DNA of 38,073 nucleotides from CAZSNT01 sp964607765 (GTDB lineage Bacteria > Verrucomicrobiota > Lentisphaeria > Oligosphaerales > JABHEG01). Under the pieces are notes generated by a model that ran no database searches, was not told the origin of the DNA, and was given only the letters and a program-made list of their open reading frames with translations. Below, one piece after another: positions 24,279 to 32,609 of the stretch. Location: positions 1 to 38,073 of the forward strand of contig CAZSNT010000099.1 in NCBI GenBank assembly GCA_964607765.1, given 5' to 3'. Positions within the stretch are counted from its first letter, which is position 1, and each line of letters starts with the position of its first letter. The position numbers and the translations under genes were made by a program.

Positions 24279-26294
24279 ATGAGCGATCGGATCAGAGTTT
24301 ACGAACTTGCCAGAGAGCTTGGGCTGACCAGCCGCGAGCTGATGGATCTGCTTGAGGCCGAGGGCCTCGAGGTCAAGAGCCACGCCAGCGCGATCGACGA
24401 CGACTATGCCGAGCTCATCCGCGAGCAGGTCGTCGGTGAGCGCCAGGCCAAAGCTGCGGAGGAGCGGCCGCTGATCCCGGAGGCAGAGGACGAGGACGAT
24501 TTCGACGAGGAGCCGGAAGAGCCGTCGAACGAGATCCACCTCAAGCCCCCGATCACGGTCCGGGACCTGGCCGAAGGGCTGAGACGCAAGCCCAATGAGC
24601 TCATCGGCGAGCTGATGACCATGAACGTGTTCGCCGCCATCAATCAGGTCCTGGAAATGGAGCTGATCGAGACGGTGTGCGAACGGCACGGCTTCAAGTT
24701 CGTGCGCAGCCGTCGTGAGCGGGCTTCAAAGAGCACGCCTCGGCAGAAGAAGACGGCGGCGGCCAAGCGGCCGGAAGGCAAAGCCATGCCGCGTCCGCCG
24801 GTTGTGGCGTTCCTCGGTCACGTCGACCATGGCAAGACATCGCTGCAGGACTACATCCGCAAGTCTCGCGTGGTTGACGGCGAGGCGGGCGGCATCACCC
24901 AGCACATTGGCGCCAGCGTCATCCGACGCGGGCGGCAGTCGATAACGTTCCTCGACACGCCGGGTCACGAGGCCTTCACCGCGATGCGTGCGCGCGGCGC
25001 GAACGCGACGGACATCGTCGTTCTGGTTGTTGCTGCGGACGACGGCGTGATGCCTCAGACTGTTGAGGCGATCAATCACAGTCGTGCCGCGGAGGTCCCG
25101 ATCATTGTTGCGGTCAACAAGATGGACCTGCCGGGCGCGAATCCGGACAAAGTCCTTCTGGGTCTGCAGCAGAACGAGGTCGGCACTGAGGATTGGGGCG
25201 GCGACGTTGGGTGTGTGCGAGTGTCCGCGATGACCGGGGACGGTGTGGACGAACTGCTCGAGCGCATTCTGCTTGAAGCCGAGATGCTGGAGCTCAAAGG
25301 TAATCCGGACTGGCCCGCCGAGGGGCTGGTTATCGAAGCCGAATTGGAGCGCGGCATGGGCCCCACCGCGACGCTCCTGGTCCGGGACGGCACTCTGGCT
25401 GTCGGGGACACCATCCTCTGTGGTCCCTGCTACGGGCGTGTCAGGGCTCTGATCGACGACCGGGGCAAGCGTCTCAGGGAAGCCGGGCCGAGCACGCCGG
25501 TCAAAGTGCTCGGGCTGTCCGGCGTGCCGGACGCAGGCGAGAAGTTTGTGACGGCCGAAGACGACCGCGTGGCCAAAGCCACCGCGGCGGAGCGTCAGAT
25601 GGAGGTGCGCCAGGACCAACTTGCCGTGGAGAGGAAGTCAAGTCTCGAGGACCTGTTCCGCCAGATAGAGGAAGAAGCACGGACCGAGCTGGCGCTGATC
25701 GTCAAGGCCGACGTGCGCGGCTCGCTCGAAGCGATCATCGACTCGCTGGGGAAGATCAAGTCCGATAAGATCGTGGTGAACGTGATCCACAGTGACGTGG
25801 GTGAGATCACGGAGAACGACGTGTTGCTCGCTGCCGCCTCGGACGCCATCATCGTCGGCTTCCACGTGCGGGCCACGCCCAGTGTGAACCGGACCGCCAA
25901 GAACCGTGGTGTGGAGATCCGCCTGTACAGCATCATCTACGAACTGCTCGAGCAGATCCGGGAAGCAATGCGCGGCAAGCTCGAGCCAGAGACGCGTGAA
26001 ACGTCGATCGGCACGGCCGAGATCCTGCAAATTTTCGACACCAGCAGCTCCGGGAAGATCTGCGGCTGCCGGGTGGAGGAAGGCGTTATCCAGGTTGGTG
26101 CGTCCGCCCGGGTCTGGCGCGAGGAGGAACTCATCTACAACGGCCAGATCGAGTCGCTCAGACGTTTCAAGGACGATGTCAGGGAGGTGCGCGCAGGTCT
26201 GGAGTGCGGCATCCGGCTCCAGAGCTTCACCGACTTCGAGGTGGGGGACAGCATCAAGGTCTCGGTCGTTGAGAAGGTCGCCGCCGAGCTGTAG
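24279..26294 (+). CDS. infB: Translation initiation factor IF-2
   Basis: 671 residues, on the short side because the linker between the two N-terminal modules is brief. IF-2 is the GTPase that places initiator tRNA on the ribosome. An IF2N module lies at 1-50, an acidic linker near 66-84, and a second IF2N-like module near 88-140. The G domain follows with GHVDHGKT at 180-187, DTPGH at 226-230, NKMD at 280-283 and VSAMTGDG as G5. Domains II, III and IV follow, the last near 560-671 with GTAEILQIFDTSSSGKICGC. The start is 38 nt after nusA; the ribosome site is weak. All nucleotide-binding motifs are intact. Confidence 0.97.
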   Translation: MSDRIRVYELARELGLTSRELMDLLEAEGLEVKSHASAIDDDYAELIREQVVGERQAKAAEERPLIPEAEDEDDFDEEPEEPSNEIHLKPPITVRDLAEGLRRKPNELIGELMTMNVFAAINQVLEMELIETVCERHGFKFVRSRRERASKSTPRQKKTAAAKRPEGKAMPRPPVVAFLGHVDHGKTSLQDYIRKSRVVDGEAGGITQHIGASVIRRGRQSITFLDTPGHEAFTAMRARGANATDIVVLVVAADDGVMPQTVEAINHSRAAEVPIIVAVNKMDLPGANPDKVLLGLQQNEVGTEDWGGDVGCVRVSAMTGDGVDELLERILLEAEMLELKGNPDWPAEGLVIEAELERGMGPTATLLVRDGTLAVGDTILCGPCYGRVRALIDDRGKRLREAGPSTPVKVLGLSGVPDAGEKFVTAEDDRVAKATAAERQMEVRQDQLAVERKSSLEDLFRQIEEEARTELALIVKADVRGSLEAIIDSLGKIKSDKIVVNVIHSDVGEITENDVLLAAASDAIIVGFHVRATPSVNRTAKNRGVEIRLYSIIYELLEQIREAMRGKLEPETRETSIGTAEILQIFDTSSSGKICGCRVEEGVIQVGASARVWREEELIYNGQIESLRRFKDDVREVRAGLECGIRLQSFTDFEVGDSIKVSVVEKVAAEL

Positions 26295-26325
26295 CGTTGC
26301 CTTGACGCCTGCGCATCACGGCTCT

Positions 26326-26421
26326 ACGGAAAGCCGCGAGCCGCGCAGTACAGGCAACCCGCTGACACTGTCCGCCACAAGATGCTCAACCCGCCACTGC
26401 TCGCGTCTCGCGGCTTTCCGT
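26326..26421 (+). repeat. 15-bp inverted repeat between infB and rbfA
   Basis: ACGGAAAGCCGCGAG (26326-26340) and its exact reverse complement (26407-26421) are separated by 66 nt, inside the 159-bp gap of an otherwise tight operon. A transcript would fold into a long-loop hairpin. It may be a processing site, a partial terminator or a dispersed repeat. Confidence 0.75.
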
Positions 26422-26453
26422 GTCAAACACCCCGAACCAAAGCGGGAACACCA

Positions 26454-26849
26454 ATGGTCTCCAAACGCATGTTACGGGTCAATGAACTGCTGCGCCGTGA
26501 GCTGGGCGAGCTCTTCGAACGTCATATCGTATCGCAGCTGGACGCCGTGCTGACGGTCACTGACGTCAAGACATCGCCCGACCTGCGCGTAGCCACGGTC
26601 TACGTCAGTGTGTTCGGCAAGCCGGAACACGACGCCCAGGCCCTGGCGCTGCTCAAACGCTGCCGCACACTTCTGCAGGCAGAACTGGGCAAGCGCACAG
26701 AACTCAAGTACACGCCCGTACTGCGATTCCAGCTGGATCAGTCCCTGCGGCAGGCCGATCGGGTCCTGAGCATTCTGGACGAGCTGGACCTTAACGAGTA
26801 CGCCGAGTTGGACATGGACGTCCCCCCCCCGGACGATGGCGAGTTCTGA
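26454..26849 (+). CDS. rbfA: Ribosome-binding factor A
   Basis: 131 residues from the ATG at 26454; the longer upstream frame runs through the inverted repeat and is not credible. RbfA is a small KH-type protein that binds the 30S subunit during late 16S rRNA maturation. The typical RVNELLRRELGELF start helix, LTVTDVKTSPDLRVATVYVS strand pair, the LLQAELGKRTELKYTPVLRF segment and LDQSLRQADRVLSILDEL are all present. The acidic tail is encoded across a run of nine C (26822-26830), where a slip would change the last residues. The stop overlaps the start of nrnA by 14 nt. Confidence 0.95.
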   Translation: MVSKRMLRVNELLRRELGELFERHIVSQLDAVLTVTDVKTSPDLRVATVYVSVFGKPEHDAQALALLKRCRTLLQAELGKRTELKYTPVLRFQLDQSLRQADRVLSILDELDLNEYAELDMDVPPPDDGEF

Positions 26850-27864
26850 GCAACAGATGCATCAACAGACCGCATTGAGCGATACCTGCAACGCGGTTAT
26901 CGACTGGCTCGCGCCGCGCTCGCGCCTGCTGCTGCTGACCCACGAGCGTCCGGACGGCGATGCCTACGGCGCGATTATCGGCCTGCTCCTGGCGCTGCAG
27001 CAGCGCGGCAAGGAGTGCGTGGCGTACGTGTCCGAAGCCCTGCCCCGACGATACCGCGACATCCTGCCGCAGCCACGGCAGCTGCTCGTGGGCGAGCCCG
27101 TGCCGGTGGCAGCGTTCGACGGTGTGGTCTGCCTGGACGTGACCGAGTGGTCTCGCGTTGCGGCGCCCCCCGGCCTGGACATGCCGTTGCCGGACACCGA
27201 AGTCTGCGTCATTGACCACCATCCCGACAACACGCGGTTCGGCGACGTTTGCTGGGTCGCTCCCGACATGGCTGCGGCTGCACAGATGGTAGCGGCGCTG
27301 TTGCGTGCGTGGGGCACGGACACGTGTTCGCGCACGGCGCAGAGCCTGTTGGCCGGAATGATCATGGACACGGGCGGCTTCCGGTTCCCCAACACAACAG
27401 CCACCGTGCTCCGCGACGCGGCGTTCCTCACCGACGCGGGTGCGGACTACGCGGCTGTCATGCAGGCACTGTTCATGGAGGAGGGCTACGGGCGGCGCAT
27501 GCTGCTCGCGCACCTGACGAATCAGGCCCGGTTCGAGCACGATCGCCGCTACGCGTACGCCGTGCTCACGGACGCTGATCTGACGCGGCTGGACGTCTCA
27601 CCCCAGGACACCGAAGGAGTGATTGACGCACTGAAGGTCATCGAGGGTGTGGAGATTGCCTGCCTGCTGCAGCCGCAGGCCGACGACATCAGAGTTTCGT
27701 TGCGCTCCAAGCGCGACACGTGCCCTGTAAACGGCATCGCCAAACACTTCGGGGGCGGCGGTCACAGGCTGGCCGCCGGCGCCCGGGTTGCAGGCCGCAG
27801 CCTGCAGGCCCTGATCGCCGAGATGACAGAGCTGACAAAGAAGGTACTGGATCATGATCGATGA
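26836..27864 (+). CDS. nrnA: DHH-family oligoribonuclease / pAp phosphatase
   Basis: 342 residues from the ATG at 26836, inside the end of rbfA; an ATG at 26857, just after the rbfA stop, is an alternative. NrnA-type enzymes use two manganese ions to degrade short RNAs and 3'-phosphoadenosine phosphate. Metal motifs are THERPDGDA (35-43), CLDVTEWSR with Asp101, and IDHH (126-129). The DHHA1 domain has KHFGGGGHRLAAGA near 302-315, which binds substrate. Its place between rbfA and truB is common in bacteria, including many Firmicutes and PVC members. It overlaps truB by 11 nt, indicating coupled translation. Confidence 0.93.
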   Translation: MASSEQQMHQQTALSDTCNAVIDWLAPRSRLLLLTHERPDGDAYGAIIGLLLALQQRGKECVAYVSEALPRRYRDILPQPRQLLVGEPVPVAAFDGVVCLDVTEWSRVAAPPGLDMPLPDTEVCVIDHHPDNTRFGDVCWVAPDMAAAAQMVAALLRAWGTDTCSRTAQSLLAGMIMDTGGFRFPNTTATVLRDAAFLTDAGADYAAVMQALFMEEGYGRRMLLAHLTNQARFEHDRRYAYAVLTDADLTRLDVSPQDTEGVIDALKVIEGVEIACLLQPQADDIRVSLRSKRDTCPVNGIAKHFGGGGHRLAAGARVAGRSLQALIAEMTELTKKVLDHDR

Positions 27865-28585
27865 GAGGCAGCTTGCGGAGAGCGGCATCCTCCTGGTTGA
27901 TAAGCCGTCGGAGTGGACGAGCCACGACGTGGTGAACTTCGTGCGGCGCCGTTTCAAGATCAAGAAGGTCGGGCACTGCGGCACGTTGGACCCGAATGCG
28001 ACCGGGCTGCTCGTTCTCGTGATGGGCCGTGCGACAAAGCTGTCTGACCGTCTGACAACTCAGGGCAAAGCCTACTCGGGCACAATGCGCCTGGGCGTGG
28101 AGACGTTCACGGAGGACAGCGATGGCGAGGTCACCGCAACGGCTGACACCAGCGGCATCACAGACGACGACATCAGCGCGGCCATCGCCCGGTTCACGGG
28201 TGAGATCATGCAGACGCCGCCCATGGTGTCGGCCATCAAGAAGGACGGTAAGCCGCTGTACAAACTCGCCCGCAAAGGCAAGGTCGTCGAGCGTGAGCCG
28301 CGCCGCATCACCATCCGCTCGCTCACCGTGCACAGCATCGCTATGCCTGACGTGGATTTCGACGTGGAGTGCTCCAAAGGCACATACGTCCGGACGTTGT
28401 GCGCGGACATTGGCCGAGACCTGGGTTGCGGCGCGCACCTGCTGTCGCTCCGCAGACTGCGCAGCGGGAAGTTCGACGTCAACGATGCAGTCACGATCGA
28501 TGAGCTCAAGGCCATGGATCGGGAGAAACTGCTGGAGACGATGATCCCATTGGGCCAGGTCCTGATCATGCTGATGGAGCCCTGA
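27854..28585 (+). CDS. truB: tRNA pseudouridine-55 synthase
   Basis: 243 residues. TruB makes pseudouridine 55 in the T-loop of tRNAs. It has ILLVDKPSEWTSHDVV, the catalytic Asp46 in GTLDPNATGLL, the segment GKAYSGTMRLG, KKDGKPLYKLARKG and the YVRTLCADIG motif with a conserved Tyr/Arg. It is somewhat shorter than the 300-residue E. coli protein because the C-terminal PUA domain is absent, as in many bacteria outside the Gammaproteobacteria. It overlaps nrnA by 11 nt upstream and ribF by one nt in a TGATG junction downstream. Confidence 0.96.
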   Translation: MIDERQLAESGILLVDKPSEWTSHDVVNFVRRRFKIKKVGHCGTLDPNATGLLVLVMGRATKLSDRLTTQGKAYSGTMRLGVETFTEDSDGEVTATADTSGITDDDISAAIARFTGEIMQTPPMVSAIKKDGKPLYKLARKGKVVEREPRRITIRSLTVHSIAMPDVDFDVECSKGTYVRTLCADIGRDLGCGAHLLSLRRLRSGKFDVNDAVTIDELKAMDREKLLETMIPLGQVLIMLMEP

Positions 28586-29553
28586 TGCAGGTCGTCGCCG
28601 CCATTCAGGAACTGCGTGCCGCAGGCATTGACCGTGTGGTGGTGGCGTTTGGCGTGTTCGACGGTCTGCACCGGGGGCACCAGCAGATAATCGGGGCGTT
28701 GATGCGGCAAGCACGCCGAACGGGCGCTGTGCCCGCTGTTGCGACCTTCGAGCCCCATCCCCGGGCTGTCCTGCAGCCTGACAGCGCGCCCCAGCTTCTC
28801 ACGACGCTCCGGCAGAAACTCGCGCTCCTCGAGCGCAGCGGCGTGCAGGCGGTCGTGCTGCTGCCCTTCTCGCGGGAGATGGCCGACCTGGGGCCGCGGC
28901 CGTTCCTCGAACGCTACCTGCTGCGCACCGGCGTGCGCGTGGAGGGGATCTGCGTGGGGGCCGCGTGGCGCTTTGGCGCCCAGGGCGAGGGGGACGTGCC
29001 GTTTCTTGACGCGGTTGGGCAGGAAGCGGGGTTCCGGGTCGTCAGCGTACCCGACTTCCGTCTCTACGGTAAGACGGTCAGCAGTACACGAATCCGTGAC
29101 GCCATTGCCCGGGGACGCGTGCGGCATGCGGCGCGCCTCCTCGGCCGCCCGTATGCGGTGGCAGGCGACGTGGTGCGCGGCAAAGGCGTGGGCCGAAAGC
29201 TGTTCGGGTACCCCACGGCGAACGTGGTCAATCCGAACGTGCTGATGCCGCGATGCGGCGTCTATGCAGCACGGACACAGCTCGTGAGCGCGACGGCTGA
29301 GACGCTGGGCGGCATCGCATACGTGGGCACAGCGCCGACCATGCCCGAACAGCAGAAGGCGGCCTCAGCCATGCCCGTGCTGGAGATGCACATGTTCGAT
29401 GTTGATCTCTGTCTCTACGGAGAGACGATCGACGTGCAGTTCATCCGGTTTATCCGACCGGATCGGCGTTTCCCGGACACTGAGGCCCTCAGACAACAGA
29501 TGCACGGGGACGCGGCAAAGGCGAGGGAGATACTGTCGGCGCACCGCGACTGA
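28585..29553 (+). CDS. ribF: Bifunctional riboflavin kinase / FAD synthetase
   Basis: 322 residues, beginning in the TGATG junction with truB. RibF phosphorylates riboflavin to FMN and adenylates FMN to FAD. The N-terminal nucleotidyltransferase domain has GVFDGLHRGHQQII (HxGH-like) and TFEPHPRAVL, and ends with SSTRIRDAI near 170. The C-terminal kinase domain has GDVVRGKGVGRKLFGYPTANV at about 195-215, followed by GVYA, and a late glutamate in the segment around LYGETIDVQF. Both activities should be present. It is the last gene of the nusA operon; the G-rich hairpin after it may mark the end of the transcript. Confidence 0.96.
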   Translation: MQVVAAIQELRAAGIDRVVVAFGVFDGLHRGHQQIIGALMRQARRTGAVPAVATFEPHPRAVLQPDSAPQLLTTLRQKLALLERSGVQAVVLLPFSREMADLGPRPFLERYLLRTGVRVEGICVGAAWRFGAQGEGDVPFLDAVGQEAGFRVVSVPDFRLYGKTVSSTRIRDAIARGRVRHAARLLGRPYAVAGDVVRGKGVGRKLFGYPTANVVNPNVLMPRCGVYAARTQLVSATAETLGGIAYVGTAPTMPEQQKAASAMPVLEMHMFDVDLCLYGETIDVQFIRFIRPDRRFPDTEALRQQMHGDAAKAREILSAHRD

Positions 29554-29562
29554 AAAGAAGGT

Positions 29563-29612
29563 GCCCTGGCAAGTCGGGGAAGAAGGGAGGGGGGGTAGGA
29601 ACCTGCCAGGGC
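29563..29612 (+). terminator. Hairpin with G-rich loop after ribF
   Basis: GCCCTGGCA (29563-29571) pairs perfectly with TGCCAGGGC (29604-29612). The 32-nt loop is purine-rich and holds four or more G runs, so a G-quadruplex could form. No T-tract follows. It is a probable end or processing point of the ribF transcript. Confidence 0.4.
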
Positions 29613-29666
29613 GGGGGATTGTTATGGTGATTGTCTGTTTCCAGTCGCTGTGTTTGGCGGTCTCCG

Positions 29667-29721
29667 TTGGTTTGGCCACTCTTTGGTGTCTACAATCTTC
29701 GACCGGGCCAATCGAGATTGG
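29667..29721 (+). promoter_or_regulatory. Possible queE promoter and small dyad
   Basis: TTGGTT (29667-29672) and TACAAT (29691-29696) are 18 nt apart. CCAATC-GA-GATTGG (29708-29721) lies at the predicted transcript start and could be an operator or hairpin. No known queuosine-precursor riboswitch is recognised in the leader. Confidence 0.3.
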
Positions 29722-29782
29722 TTCCTGATAGCAGGGACTTTTTCCAGACACACAGCATGAAGGCGTGTCAGGGAGCAAGGCG

Positions 29783-30442
29783 ATGGACAGCACATCTTCG
29801 GTTTGCGTGCGTGTGTGCGAGATCTTCCACAGCATCCAGGGCGAGTCCACGACTGCCGGGCTTCCCTGTGTGTTCGTCCGACTGAGCGGCTGCAATCTGC
29901 GCTGTACGTATTGCGATACCACTTACGCATATGCGCCGGGCGCGGCCATGTCGGTGGGAGAAGTGCTTTCGCGCATCGGCGAGTTTGGCACGCGGACCGT
30001 GGAAGTGACGGGTGGCGAACCGCTGCTGCAGCCCGAGTGTCCGGCCCTGCTTGCCGAGCTGGTCCGGTGCGGTTACGAGGTGCTGCTCGAGACCAACGGC
30101 TCCCTGGCTCTTCCCGCTGACCGGCGCTATCGCGTGATCATGGACGTCAAGTGCCCCTCGAGCGGCGAGTCGGACAACATTGACAGGGGCAACTTCGCGC
30201 GGCTCCAGGCGGGCGACGAGGTGAAGTTCGTGATCGGCAGCCGTGCCGACTTCGATTGGGCCGTGAGCGCGGTTGCGGAGCGCGAGCTGGCGCAGTCGGA
30301 CTGTCCCGTGCTGTTCTCGCCGCTGTGGGGGCAAGTCTCCCCGGCCGACCTGGCCCGGTGGATTCTCGACAGCGGCCTCCCAGTCCGGCTCCAGCTGCAG
30401 CTGCACAAGATCATCTGGCCGGACCGCGACCGAGGGGTGTGA
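29783..30442 (+). CDS. queE: 7-carboxy-7-deazaguanine synthase
   Basis: 219 residues from the ATG at 29783, after AGGGAGCAAGG; a GTG at 29765 is in frame but less likely. QueE is a radical-SAM enzyme that contracts the ring of carboxytetrahydropterin on the way to queuosine and other 7-deazapurines. The motif CNLRCTYCDT places the iron-sulfur cysteines at 37, 41 and 44. It is preceded by FHSIQGEST, which contacts substrate, and followed by VTGGEPLLQ and LETNGS, which bind SAM. Asp-Val-Lys (MDVKCPSSGE) lies near 120. The length is usual. No queC, queD or queF is adjacent. Confidence 0.94.
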   Translation: MDSTSSVCVRVCEIFHSIQGESTTAGLPCVFVRLSGCNLRCTYCDTTYAYAPGAAMSVGEVLSRIGEFGTRTVEVTGGEPLLQPECPALLAELVRCGYEVLLETNGSLALPADRRYRVIMDVKCPSSGESDNIDRGNFARLQAGDEVKFVIGSRADFDWAVSAVAERELAQSDCPVLFSPLWGQVSPADLARWILDSGLPVRLQLQLHKIIWPDRDRGV

Positions 30443-30446
30443 GTCG

Positions 30447-30482
30447 GTCGTTAGTTGTTAGTCGTTAGTTGTTAGTCGTTAG
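30447..30482 (+). repeat. 14-bp tandem repeat between convergent genes
   Basis: GTCGTTAGTTGTTA occurs twice without change (30447-30474), plus an 8-bp partial copy. A related sequence in reverse orientation (AACGAACAACTGAC) follows at 30513-30526, so a weak fold-back is possible. The gap lies between queE and the lipoate ligase gene. Confidence 0.85.
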
Positions 30483-30524
30483 TCACGCTTCACGAATAAC
30501 GAACAGCCAGTAACGAACAACTGA

Positions 30525-31274
30525 CTACCTCCGGCGATTCCACTCGTCCTGTCCATAGCGCTCTTCGACCAGTTCATTGGCCAGTGTGTGGACTGAATCC
30601 GGCGGCGAGAAGGGCTCGAAAGACAGCGCCAGCACTTCTGTCATGCCGGCCTGGATCCGCTTACGCAGAACGGCTCTCGGCACGGGCAGCGGGCCGCCGA
30701 AGTGGATGCTGCCCTGATGCAGGAGTCCGGTCTTGGTGCGGCGCTGCGCACTGCCCGCGATCTTGCTCTCTCCGGCCAGGATGTCATAGCGTGTGGGCTG
30801 TCGGAAACAGACCATAGCCGCACGGTCAACGCCTTTGGGGATGTCCTCGGTTGCCAGGTTGGCCGTGATATCCGCGCGCGCCAAGCCGGCGAGAACACCC
30901 TTGTTGATCCAATCGTAGCTCTTGAGCCGGTTGAGGCCGGCAAGCCAGTGGCCGGGCGGCAGGACGACGGTGTAGGTCAGGTCGTAGTCGTGGTAAACGA
31001 CGCCGCCCCCGGTCGGGCGCCGCACAACGCTGAAGCCGGCGGGTGCGGCATCGAAACGCTGCACGTAGCCAATGGACACCGAGAGTCGGTCCCACTCGTA
31101 GAACCGCAACAGGGCGCGGGGCCGGGTCGCCGCTGTCAGAAGCAGCGCCTCGTCCAGGGCCATGTTCATGTAGGGGGAATGAGCGTCGTCGCACCACAGG
31201 TCCCAGCACTCGGGTGCAGGGGGGAGTTTCTCAGGCGCCGTGTCAGCCGGGGGAGCATCGCTGCCGTCAGTCAT
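30525..31274 (-). CDS. Lipoate-protein ligase A / LipM-like octanoyltransferase family
   Basis: 249 residues, with AGAGGCGG before the ATG. The family attaches lipoyl or octanoyl groups to the lysine of 2-oxoacid dehydrogenase and glycine-cleavage proteins. The signature VRRPTGGGVVYHDYDLTYT (residues about 85-103) forms the acyl-binding pocket. KIAGSAQRRTKTGLLHQGSI carries the conserved catalytic Lys. A Cys lies in CFRQPTRYDI just before it; a Cys is typical of LipM-type octanoyltransferases, so LplA and LipM cannot be told apart here. The length fits LipM or a short LplA without the C-terminal domain. It follows dapL by 18 nt in the same direction. Confidence 0.88.
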   Translation of the reverse strand: MTDGSDAPPADTAPEKLPPAPECWDLWCDDAHSPYMNMALDEALLLTAATRPRALLRFYEWDRLSVSIGYVQRFDAAPAGFSVVRRPTGGGVVYHDYDLTYTVVLPPGHWLAGLNRLKSYDWINKGVLAGLARADITANLATEDIPKGVDRAAMVCFRQPTRYDILAGESKIAGSAQRRTKTGLLHQGSIHFGGPLPVPRAVLRKRIQAGMTEVLALSFEPFSPPDSVHTLANELVEERYGQDEWNRRR

Positions 31275-31292
31275 TGTTGCCGCCTCTGCGTG

Positions 31293-32528
31293 CTAGAACA
31301 GGAAGGTGGACTGACTTAGACGGGCGCGGACCTCGTCAAGCACACGCTGTTCTTCTTCGACCGTCGGCGCAACGAACGTTGCGCTGAACCGCACGAAGTG
31401 CCCGGCATCATCCCACGGCACGGTGCTGATCTGCTTCTCACCGATCATCCACTGACTGAAGTCCTCCGCCGTAGCGAACTGCTGCCCGTCTGCCGTGCCT
31501 TTTGGAATCTCGACGTAGAGGTAGAACGAACCTTGCGGCATGGCGGCATTGAATCCGAGGTCCTGCAGCGTCTGCGTCAAAGCTGCCAGCCGACGCCGGT
31601 ACTTCTCGCTGATCAGCGGCGTGATTTCGGCCTGCTTGGCCAAAGCCACTGCGGATGCCTTCTGGATTGCCCGGAACTGGCCGCTGTCCGCGTTGTCTTT
31701 GACCGTGGCGAACGCGCTCACTGCATCGGCCTGGCCGCACACCCATCCCAGGCGCCATCCCGTCATATTGAAGCCCTTCGACATGCTGTGCAGTTCGACC
31801 GCGACATCGGCGCCGCCCGGGCGACTGAGAATGCTCAACGGGTTGCCCGTGAAGTTCAGCGGCGCATAGGCCGCGTCGGACACGAGCAGCACACCGTTCT
31901 CTCGAGCGAAAGCGATTGCCGAATCGAAGAACTCGGGAGTCGCGGATGCGCCTGTTGGATTGTTCGGGTAGTTCAGGTAGAGCAGTTTGGCACGCCGCTT
32001 CTGATCCGCGGTCAGGCTCTCCAACTGCGGCAGGAACGCATTGTCCTTGGTCAGCGGCAGGTTGACGGCCTCGCCGCCGAGGTAGTTCGTCCAGGTCCCC
32101 ATCACGGGGTACCCGGGCACGGTCATGACCGTGATGTCGCCGGGGTTGACGAAGCAGGCCGGCAACAGCGCCAGAGCGGCCTTGCTGCCCATGGAATGGC
32201 ACACCTGCGTCTCGGGGTTCAGAGCAACGCCGAACAGCTCGGACATATAGCTGGCGGCGGCCTCCTGGAACTCCGGGATACCGTTGTCGGCGTAGGGGCG
32301 GTTCTCCCACTTCGACGCCTCTTCGGCCAATGCTGTAACGACCTCGGGGAACGCCATATCGTCGGGCTCGCCCACACCCATGTCGATGAGTTCAACGTCA
32401 GGATGCGCTTCCTGGGCCGCAGCCTTGGCACGCTTGATCTTCTCGAACTTGTAGACCGTAGTGTCTTTCCCGAATCGATTGCCGCCGATGCGCTCGGCAA
32501 ACAGCTCCTGCAAGTACGAATCCGCCAT
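31293..32528 (-). CDS. dapL: LL-diaminopimelate aminotransferase
   Basis: 411 residues, with GAGGAA 7 nt before the ATG. DapL is a PLP enzyme that converts tetrahydrodipicolinate directly to LL-diaminopimelate, bypassing the acyl-blocked steps; it feeds lysine and peptidoglycan. The fold-type I features are GVGEPDD (51-57), the PYADNGIPEFQEA segment, NYPNNPTGA (186-194), SDAAYAPLNF and the Schiff-base Lys251 in SMSKGFNMTGWRLGW. VRFSATF near the C-terminus holds the carboxylate-binding Arg. DapL is known from plants, Chlamydiae and other PVC and anaerobic bacteria, which supports the taxonomic placement. Confidence 0.9.
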   Translation of the reverse strand: MADSYLQELFAERIGGNRFGKDTTVYKFEKIKRAKAAAQEAHPDVELIDMGVGEPDDMAFPEVVTALAEEASKWENRPYADNGIPEFQEAAASYMSELFGVALNPETQVCHSMGSKAALALLPACFVNPGDITVMTVPGYPVMGTWTNYLGGEAVNLPLTKDNAFLPQLESLTADQKRRAKLLYLNYPNNPTGASATPEFFDSAIAFARENGVLLVSDAAYAPLNFTGNPLSILSRPGGADVAVELHSMSKGFNMTGWRLGWVCGQADAVSAFATVKDNADSGQFRAIQKASAVALAKQAEITPLISEKYRRRLAALTQTLQDLGFNAAMPQGSFYLYVEIPKGTADGQQFATAEDFSQWMIGEKQISTVPWDDAGHFVRFSATFVAPTVEEEQRVLDEVRARLSQSTFLF

Positions 32529-32557
32529 TGATCATTCCTCGTTCATCGGTTGTGAGT

Positions 32558-32585
32558 GTTCAGGGTTCAGGGTTCAGGGTTCAGG
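32558..32585 (+). repeat. Four tandem GTTCAGG units
   Basis: A 7-bp unit is repeated four times without change in the short gap between dapL and the GHKL gene, in the dapL upstream region. Confidence 0.9.
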
Positions 32586-32609
32586 GATGTTCAGCCTGCC
32601 CCACAGCGG

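Noticed and set aside
29554..29782. Queuosine-precursor (preQ1) riboswitch before queE
   Set aside because: I could not fit the known pseudoknot consensus; the visible stem belongs to the end of the ribF transcript.
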